DNA from: Lachnospiraceae bacterium AM93-12TA
GTDB lineage: Bacteria > Bacillota > Clostridia > Lachnospirales > Lachnospiraceae
Assembly (NCBI GenBank): GCA_027698105.1
Contig: JAQERH010000059.1
Location: 1-10,513, forward strand
DNA: 10,513 nucleotides
Direction: 5' to 3'
The translations under genes were made by a program, and so were the position numbers. This document shows, in pieces, positions 5,977 through 10,513 of this stretch (positions within the stretch are counted from its first letter, which is position 1; the number at the start of each line of letters is the position of its first letter). The notes under the pieces were generated by a model, which made no database searches, was not told the DNA's origin, and saw only the letters and a program-made list of their open reading frames with translations.

Positions 5977-6828
5977 TTAGCCTTTTGAAGCGCCTCCCAT
6001 CATGCCGCTTACCAGGAATTTCCGGAATACAAGCGCCAGAACAGCAGGAGGGATAATGGCAATCAACCCGCCTGCAGCTGTCAGGCCATACTGAATCGAA
6101 TCCTTCGTCATAAACTCACTGGTGACGATGGATACCGGCTTTGTCTCCAGAGAGGAGGCCAGAATTAGCGGAATCTGAAATTGGTTCCAGGCGCTTAAAA
6201 ACATGATTAAGCTGCATGCTAAAATCACAGGACCTGAAACGGGCAGCACAATCCGAAAGAAAGTCCCCATGGTTCCGCAGCCATCTACTCTGGCAGCCTC
6301 TAAAATTTCCCGTGGAATGGTGGCAAAATAGTTGCTCATCAGCCAGGTGCTCATGGGCAGAAAAGAGCTTACATACACCAGGGAAAGCCAGAACTGACTG
6401 TCTAAAAGGTCATGCTCAATAAACACCCGAAACAGCGGAATAATGGTGGCAAATACAGGAATTACCATCGTAATCAGAAGTGCATTCTTAAACCACTTCC
6501 TGCCTGGAAACTCCATTTTTGTCAGGGTATACGCTGTAATCAAGGCCAGGGGAACTCCAATGGCAAGAGTCACTGCTGCTGCCGTCAGAGAATTTTTCAG
6601 GCCCCGAAACAGACGGACACTGTGGCTTGTAGTCATGCTGAAGAGATTCTCGTAGTTGCTCCACACTGCCGTGCTGGGCAGCATATGTCTTGTGTTGGTA
6701 AACATTTCATACTCTGGCGTAACGGAAATAATAAACGCCCACACAAAAGGCCCCAGAGTCAGGATTAAAAGTACGGCTGCTGCTGCCCAGTAATACCAGG
6801 GCTGACGCCGGACAGATTTCTTTCTCAT
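5977..6828 (-). CDS. Carbohydrate ABC transporter permease, MalG type
   Basis: This 283-residue inner-membrane protein has six predicted membrane segments (about 12-36, 80-102, 115-136, 146-168, 198-222, 249-270). Its cytoplasmic EAA loop reads EAARVDGCGTMGTFFRIVLP (177-196), the contact point for the ATPase. These are the hallmarks of the second permease of CUT1 sugar importers. It overlaps the stop of the MalF-type gene by four bases (ATGA) and has GGAGG seven bases before its ATG, so the two permeases are made in step. It is the last importer gene; no ATPase gene follows and I see no clear terminator in the 48 bases before the next promoter. Confidence 0.94.
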   Translation of the reverse strand: MRKKSVRRQPWYYWAAAAVLLILTLGPFVWAFIISVTPEYEMFTNTRHMLPSTAVWSNYENLFSMTTSHSVRLFRGLKNSLTAAAVTLAIGVPLALITAYTLTKMEFPGRKWFKNALLITMVIPVFATIIPLFRVFIEHDLLDSQFWLSLVYVSSFLPMSTWLMSNYFATIPREILEAARVDGCGTMGTFFRIVLPVSGPVILACSLIMFLSAWNQFQIPLILASSLETKPVSIVTSEFMTKDSIQYGLTAAGGLIAIIPPAVLALVFRKFLVSGMMGGASKG

Positions 6829-7709
6829 TCATTTTCCTCCTGTTCCCGATTCATACTTCTCAGATAAAACACTCCCAGCGCCGCGCAGATCAGCATAATT
6901 AAATAGGTAAGGGCGCTGCCTCGTCCATAATTTAAGAAAGAGAAGGTTGTCAGATAATTCTGAATCAGAAGATTCTTTCCCAGATCGCTGTAGCCGGAAA
7001 GGGTTGCCAGCTCGTCAAACAGATTCACCGCTGTAATCGACGCGGAGGTAAGTCCAATCAGTACAAATGGCCTGGAAAGCGGAAGGGTAATATACCGGAA
7101 GGAATTCCATCTTCCGCAGCCATCCAGACGCGCCGCCTCATAAAGTTCTCCTGGAATGGTTCTCAGCCCTGACAGGCAGACAATAGCGCAGAAAGGAATG
7201 CTGCGCCATGCAGCCACAATACCGGCCACGGTCAGGAGAAGCCAGCGGGAAGCCAGCCATTCTATCGGCTTGTCCACAATTCCCAGAAGCATCAGCAGCT
7301 TATTCATAAATCCATAGCCGGAATGAAACACAAACCGCCAGATAATTCCATTGACAATCGGCGGCATGGCCCAGGGCAGAATGGCCGCTGCAGTGAGAAG
7401 ACCTGACAGCTTTGTATCTGCATTCAGAACCAGGGATACCAAAAGGCCAAATACTGTCGTCAGCCCTGCCACTAATACCAGAAGAAAAGCTGTATTCTGG
7501 AAAGCATACCAGAACTCCTGGGATTTCAGTATCGCTGCATAGTTTTCCATCCCGATAAAATGTGTATTCTGAGGCGCTGTCAGCTTCATTTCCTTTAAGC
7601 TGTAGGTAAAGGTAACAGCCACCGGATAAAATACCAGGGCAGCCATCAATACTCCTGCCGGCAGCAGAAGAGCGTAAGGCAGAAGCCTGTCCCCTTTCTT
7701 TTTGTGCAT
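6825..7709 (-). CDS. Carbohydrate ABC transporter permease, MalF type
   Basis: The 294-residue membrane protein pairs with the MalG-type permease to form the channel of a CUT1 importer. Hydrophobic segments lie at about 10-34, 72-96, 104-128, 156-180, 212-236 and 264-284, and the EAA loop EAARLDGCGRWNSFRYITLP at 191-210. It lacks the large periplasmic insertion of enterobacterial MalF, as usual in Firmicutes. AGGAGG is seven bases before the ATG. A terminator-like hairpin lies between this gene and the upstream solute-binding protein gene, which probably lowers permease expression relative to the binding protein. Confidence 0.94.
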   Translation of the reverse strand: MHKKKGDRLLPYALLLPAGVLMAALVFYPVAVTFTYSLKEMKLTAPQNTHFIGMENYAAILKSQEFWYAFQNTAFLLVLVAGLTTVFGLLVSLVLNADTKLSGLLTAAAILPWAMPPIVNGIIWRFVFHSGYGFMNKLLMLLGIVDKPIEWLASRWLLLTVAGIVAAWRSIPFCAIVCLSGLRTIPGELYEAARLDGCGRWNSFRYITLPLSRPFVLIGLTSASITAVNLFDELATLSGYSDLGKNLLIQNYLTTFSFLNYGRGSALTYLIMLICAALGVFYLRSMNREQEENE

Positions 7710-7763
7710 TCCATTTCCTCCTGCTTATATTGTATTAAGCCTGGCAAAACGCTTCCATGACAA

Positions 7764-7808
7764 AAGGAGATGCAGTGAAAGCACATCCGTCTCCCACAGC
7801 ATCCCCTT
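7764..7808 (-). terminator. Leaky terminator-like hairpin between binding-protein and permease genes
   Basis: As minus-strand RNA, arms 7795-7808 and 7764-7777 pair over 14 positions (12 Watson-Crick, one G-U, one U-U mismatch) around a 17-base loop. The 3' arm runs into a short UUUU tract. The hairpin starts 14 bases after the binding-protein stop. No convincing new promoter lies before the permease genes, so partial termination or 3'-end protection of the first cistron is the likeliest role. Confidence 0.55.
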
Positions 7809-7822
7809 CCTGTCTTTCGCTG

Positions 7823-9145
7823 TTATTTTGCCAGCTCGTTTACCTTTTCATTCATGGCTGCAAACGCCTCCTCTGGTGTCTGCTCGCCCATAACCATACG
7901 GTTAATATTGTTAAACATAGCATTGCTCATCTCTGCATAGTAATCCGGCACACCATTGGGGAATGGGGACTTGATCAGCTTAGCCATATCTAACATTGCG
8001 CCCGGCTCTGTAATTGTTCCATCCTCAATCAGAGACTCCAGAACACTGTTTCTGGTAGGAATAGAGCCGTTTGCTGTGTACAACGCCTTCTGTGTCTCCG
8101 GAGCGCTGTACCATTTTACAAACTCTAAGGCAGCTTCCTTGTTCTCGGAGTAGCTGGAAATACCTACTGCCTCCGGAAGCGGCATGGTCTGCTCTGCTGT
8201 GCCGTCCTTTCCTGGAAGCATAATCGGCACTACGTCACCTACTACGCTGCACTCTTCAGGATTGGAAGCAAAACGTACGAACTTTGTCGGGCCTACCATA
8301 AAGCTGGCCTCTCCGGCTGTAATCTTTCTGTAGACGTCCATACCTGTAGCTGTCTTAATAGCCGGATCTGTATATCCCTCCTGTACCATCTGGTTCTCAA
8401 AGGTCAGGGCATCTGTTACGGATTCCTCATTTAAAGTATTGTCATCGTTGAAGACAACGCCGTTTCTGGCAAATGCCATCCACATCATGGAAGTAGTAGC
8501 AGACTCGTCTGCGTTCATCGGCATAGCGTAAGGATACTCTGCCACGCCCTGCTCCTTAATGGCCTTCATAGCCTCATAAACCTCATCCCAGGTCTCCGGA
8601 GCCTTCTCAATGCCGGCCTGCTCAAAGTGGGCCTTATTATAGTAAGCAATTCTGTAGTCGTTAGCATAAGGAACAGCCAGAACCTTTCCGTCAATCATAA
8701 AGGTTCCTGCAGACGGCATATCAGCCAGATCCTCTTCGCTCAGCTCAACCGGCTCCAGCCAGCCTGCGCTGTTCATCTCTCCAACCCAGGACCAGTCTAC
8801 TTCAAATACATCAGCTGCAGCCTTGCCGCCTACAGCCGCGATGGAAATTTTGTCGCGGATATCGTCCCAGCTCACCTCGTTCATGACAACCTTAATGCCT
8901 GTCTCCTCTGTAAACTGAGCTAAGAGCTCCTCTCCTGGATTCGCCCAGTCCGGAACCATAACTGTGATCTCAGTTCCAGCCAGATCCTTCTTCTCCTCTG
9001 AAACGGCTTCTGTCTCTGCTTCACTTGCGGCTGTCTCTGCTTCGCTTACAGCTGCTGTTGTCTCCTTTCCGGAATTTCCGGAACATCCTGTCACTGCTGC
9101 CGCCATCATAGCCACAGCCAGTGCGCCTGCAAATTTCTTTTTCAT
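7823..9145 (-). CDS. Carbohydrate ABC transporter solute-binding lipoprotein
   Basis: The 440-residue protein carries a lipoprotein signal with lipobox VTGC (Cys21). An acidic Ala/Ser/Thr/Glu-rich tether follows (about 22-52, with repeated SEAET-like units), then a family-1 extracellular binding domain (from EITVMVPDW to the C terminus). Segments such as GKVLAVPYANDYRIAYYNKAHFE-type text near 155-177 and FVKWYSAPETQKALY near the C-terminal third are typical of this family. It should be lipid-anchored outside the membrane and deliver a sugar or oligosaccharide to the two permeases; sequence reading alone does not give the sugar. AAGGAG lies eight bases before the ATG, and the gene has its own promoter. 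Confidence 0.93.
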   Translation of the reverse strand: MKKKFAGALAVAMMAAAVTGCSGNSGKETTAAVSEAETAASEAETEAVSEEKKDLAGTEITVMVPDWANPGEELLAQFTEETGIKVVMNEVSWDDIRDKISIAAVGGKAAADVFEVDWSWVGEMNSAGWLEPVELSEEDLADMPSAGTFMIDGKVLAVPYANDYRIAYYNKAHFEQAGIEKAPETWDEVYEAMKAIKEQGVAEYPYAMPMNADESATTSMMWMAFARNGVVFNDDNTLNEESVTDALTFENQMVQEGYTDPAIKTATGMDVYRKITAGEASFMVGPTKFVRFASNPEECSVVGDVVPIMLPGKDGTAEQTMPLPEAVGISSYSENKEAALEFVKWYSAPETQKALYTANGSIPTRNSVLESLIEDGTITEPGAMLDMAKLIKSPFPNGVPDYYAEMSNAMFNNINRMVMGEQTPEEAFAAMNEKVNELAK

Positions 9146-9189
9146 CCTTCTCTCTCCTTGTAAATACCTGTGTAAATCACCTGAAGTAC

Positions 9190-9208
9190 ATACTGTCTAT
9201 TTCAGTAT
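9190..9208. promoter_or_regulatory. Operator-like inverted repeat over the importer promoter
   Basis: ATACTG (9190-9195) and CAGTAT (9203-9208) are perfect inverted copies separated by seven bases. They cover most of the -10 box and the expected transcription start. A bound protein here would block initiation. A separate AACCGTTT (9215-9222) within the promoter spacer fits the AANCGNTT core common to LacI/CcpA-type operators, though only loosely. No regulator gene lies in the window. Confidence 0.4.
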
Positions 9209-9232
9209 ACGGAGAACCGTTTGATAATTCAA
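9204..9232 (-). promoter_or_regulatory. Sigma-A promoter of the ABC importer operon
   Basis: On the minus strand TTGAAT (9227-9232) and TATACT (9204-9209) are 17 bases apart. The -10 box matches consensus at five of six positions and the -35 box at four. The predicted start near 9197 gives a leader of about 50 bases before the binding-protein ATG. Confidence 0.75.
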
Positions 9233-9290
9233 GGTTTCCTCCCTGAAAATGTCATTGCTTTTATCTATATCAGGCGATGTTTCATTTATT

Positions 9291-9309
9291 CTTTCTATGT
9301 ATTAGAAAG
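9291..9309 (-). terminator. Weak hairpin after the yjiM-like gene
   Basis: CTTTCTA and TAGAAAG form a perfect 7-bp stem with a 5-base loop, nine bases past the stop codon of the yjiM-like gene. It is AT-rich and no U tract follows on the minus strand, so it is at best a poor terminator. It is recorded because the importer promoter comes next and no better terminator is visible. Confidence 0.3.
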
Positions 9310-9318
9310 CTGTCTCTG

Positions 9319-10464
9319 CTAGGATAAGGTCTCCAGCAGAGCCTCCAGCCTGGTGGCAATCTGTCCCTGATCGGATTTAGAGTAATCTGTCTCAATCATC
9401 AGGTACGGAATTCCTTCTGCCTCCACGGTGCGCTTCACAAAATGAGCCTCAATATTATAGGTATGGCAGGACTGAAGAATAATCTCCACTACGCCGTCTA
9501 CCTTGTAATCGTGGATCATCTCCTTAATGTAGCCCTGGCGGCTGTCATTCGGGCTCATAACAGAGCAGTTGATGTTCAGGTATTTCTTCGCCAGTGCGTC
9601 GAATACCGGCATAGTCTCATCTACCTCTTCTACCTTTTCCCTGGTTCCGCTGCAGGAATCGAAAGCCACTACATCAGCTCCCATCTCCTCCACCGTCTTG
9701 ATAATCTTATCGCGGACTCCTCCATTAGGACATCCTGTGATAAGAAGTCTCGGACGTTTGGATGTTTTTCCCTTGTAATTCTCCTCCCAGTCCTTTAACA
9801 CTTCTTCTGTTCGTTTCTCTACCAGGCGGATTCGATCCTCCATGTCAAAGTTAAAGCCAAGGGAATCAGCTACTGTGCTGATCTCATATCCTGAAATAGG
9901 AGATGGATACAGTTTTCCAAGCTCCATAAATTTCAGCATGGCCTTCCTCTCTCTATTCTTCAGCTGGATAGCCTTTTTAATGTCTTCCTCTGTAATCTGA
10001 ATGCCGTAGAAATCTTCCAGTTTCTCCTTCAGGGCAATGATCTCCTTTTTCCAGAGGTCCAGTCCTCTCTCATTTCTCTGAGCCGGCAGCTGCATTACAT
10101 AGGTTTCTTTCAGCTCATTCATCAGCTCAAACATTTTTTTCTTGCCGTCGCAGGTAGTCTCTCCCACAATCAGATCAGCAAAATAGAAGTAAGGACAGGT
10201 GTCTGTCAGCGCAAAGCCGTAGCTGGCTTTAATTAACGGACAGAGATTTCTCGGCAGCTTCGTCTCAGCTGCAGGAATCGGCTGCTCGCTGGAAGCGCAG
10301 AGGGAAGCATTGACAGCTCCTCCGGCCATCAGAATCTCCACTGGGACAAAGGAACAGAATACGCCTACTACCCTGGCGCCGTTCTCCTTCAGCTCCTTCA
10401 TCTTCATGAATCCTGCTTGCCTTGCCTCATCGTAAGTCACAAAATTTTCCGGCAGATTTATCAT
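9319..10464 (-). CDS. yjiM: YjiM-type 2-hydroxyacyl-CoA dehydratase / double-cubane cluster family protein
   Basis: This protein of about 381 residues belongs to the 2-hydroxyacyl-CoA dehydratase D-component family (HgdB-like). It is closest by eye to E. coli YjiM: the segments LPRNLCPLIK, CPYFYFADLIVGETTCDGKK, LLITGCP, LQSCHTY and IETDYS match what I recall of that protein. Counted from the TTG at 10500, nine Cys (49, 68, 87, 102, 117, 257, 283, 312, 345) sit at the conserved places, so iron-sulfur cluster binding is expected. Related proteins either dehydrate 2-hydroxyacyl-CoA or carry an [8Fe-9S] double-cubane cluster; which applies here is not settled. The start is uncertain: ATG at 10462-10464 (MINLPENF) aligns with the family N terminus and has AAAGGA twelve bases upstream, while ATG at 10474-10476 and TTG at 10498-10500 are alternatives. 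The activating ATPase partner (YjiL/HgdC type) is not in the window. Confidence 0.85.
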   Translation of the reverse strand: MINLPENFVTYDEARQAGFMKMKELKENGARVVGVFCSFVPVEILMAGGAVNASLCASSEQPIPAAETKLPRNLCPLIKASYGFALTDTCPYFYFADLIVGETTCDGKKKMFELMNELKETYVMQLPAQRNERGLDLWKKEIIALKEKLEDFYGIQITEEDIKKAIQLKNRERKAMLKFMELGKLYPSPISGYEISTVADSLGFNFDMEDRIRLVEKRTEEVLKDWEENYKGKTSKRPRLLITGCPNGGVRDKIIKTVEEMGADVVAFDSCSGTREKVEEVDETMPVFDALAKKYLNINCSVMSPNDSRQGYIKEMIHDYKVDGVVEIILQSCHTYNIEAHFVKRTVEAEGIPYLMIETDYSKSDQGQIATRLEALLETLS

Positions 10465-10513
10465 TTTTATATCCATTCCTTTCGCTTCGCTCAGGCACAA
10501 AACGTTATGAAAA

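Noticed and set aside
8964..9224. Plus-strand Ser/Ala-rich open frame opposite the binding-protein N terminus
   Set aside because: It is the complement of the low-complexity lipoprotein tether and signal peptide; composition explains the open frame.

Overview
This window looks like chromosomal DNA from a low-to-mid GC member of the Clostridia, most likely Lachnospiraceae. That is an inference from consensus sigma-A promoters, strong AGGAGG ribosome sites, gene content (Cwp84-like papain-type protease, SH3-NlpC/P60 hydrolase, YjiM-type 2-hydroxyacyl-CoA dehydratase homologue) and the rdgB-ysnB/yfcE pairing familiar from Firmicutes. Every protein gene I can support lies on the minus strand, so the text below runs from high to low coordinates, in the direction of transcription. 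No intergenic gap exceeds 190 bases, and I see no tRNA, rRNA, CRISPR array or insertion sequence.

Right part (10513 to 5977): a YjiM-type 2-hydroxyacyl-CoA dehydratase/double-cubane-cluster family protein, whose upstream context is off the window. It is followed by a carbohydrate (CUT1-type) ABC importer: a lipoprotein solute-binding protein under its own promoter with an operator-like inverted repeat, a terminator-like hairpin, then two translationally coupled permeases. No ATPase or regulator gene for the importer is present here.

Middle part (5928 to 4360): a secreted SH3-NlpC/P60 peptidoglycan hydrolase sits behind a perfect TTGACA-17-TATAAT promoter, with a WalR/YycF-like direct repeat in the early transcribed region. 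Then come a 58-residue polar protein built almost entirely of four-residue repeats, a terminator-like hairpin, and a single-domain rhodanese.

Left part (4341 to 45): an apparent four-gene operon with a near-consensus promoter and an intrinsic terminator. It encodes a THUMP-domain rRNA methyltransferase (TTG start), an exported papain-family protease with an added N-terminal domain and a lectin-like C-terminal domain, the nucleotide-pool housecleaning enzyme RdgB, and a YfcE/YsnB phosphoesterase. A plus-strand terminator at 16-40 points to a convergent gene just off the left edge.

Nothing here is a recognisable defence or mobile system. The most original items are the tetrapeptide-repeat small protein, the envelope protease inside an RNA/nucleotide housekeeping operon, and the WalR-like site at the NlpC/P60 gene.
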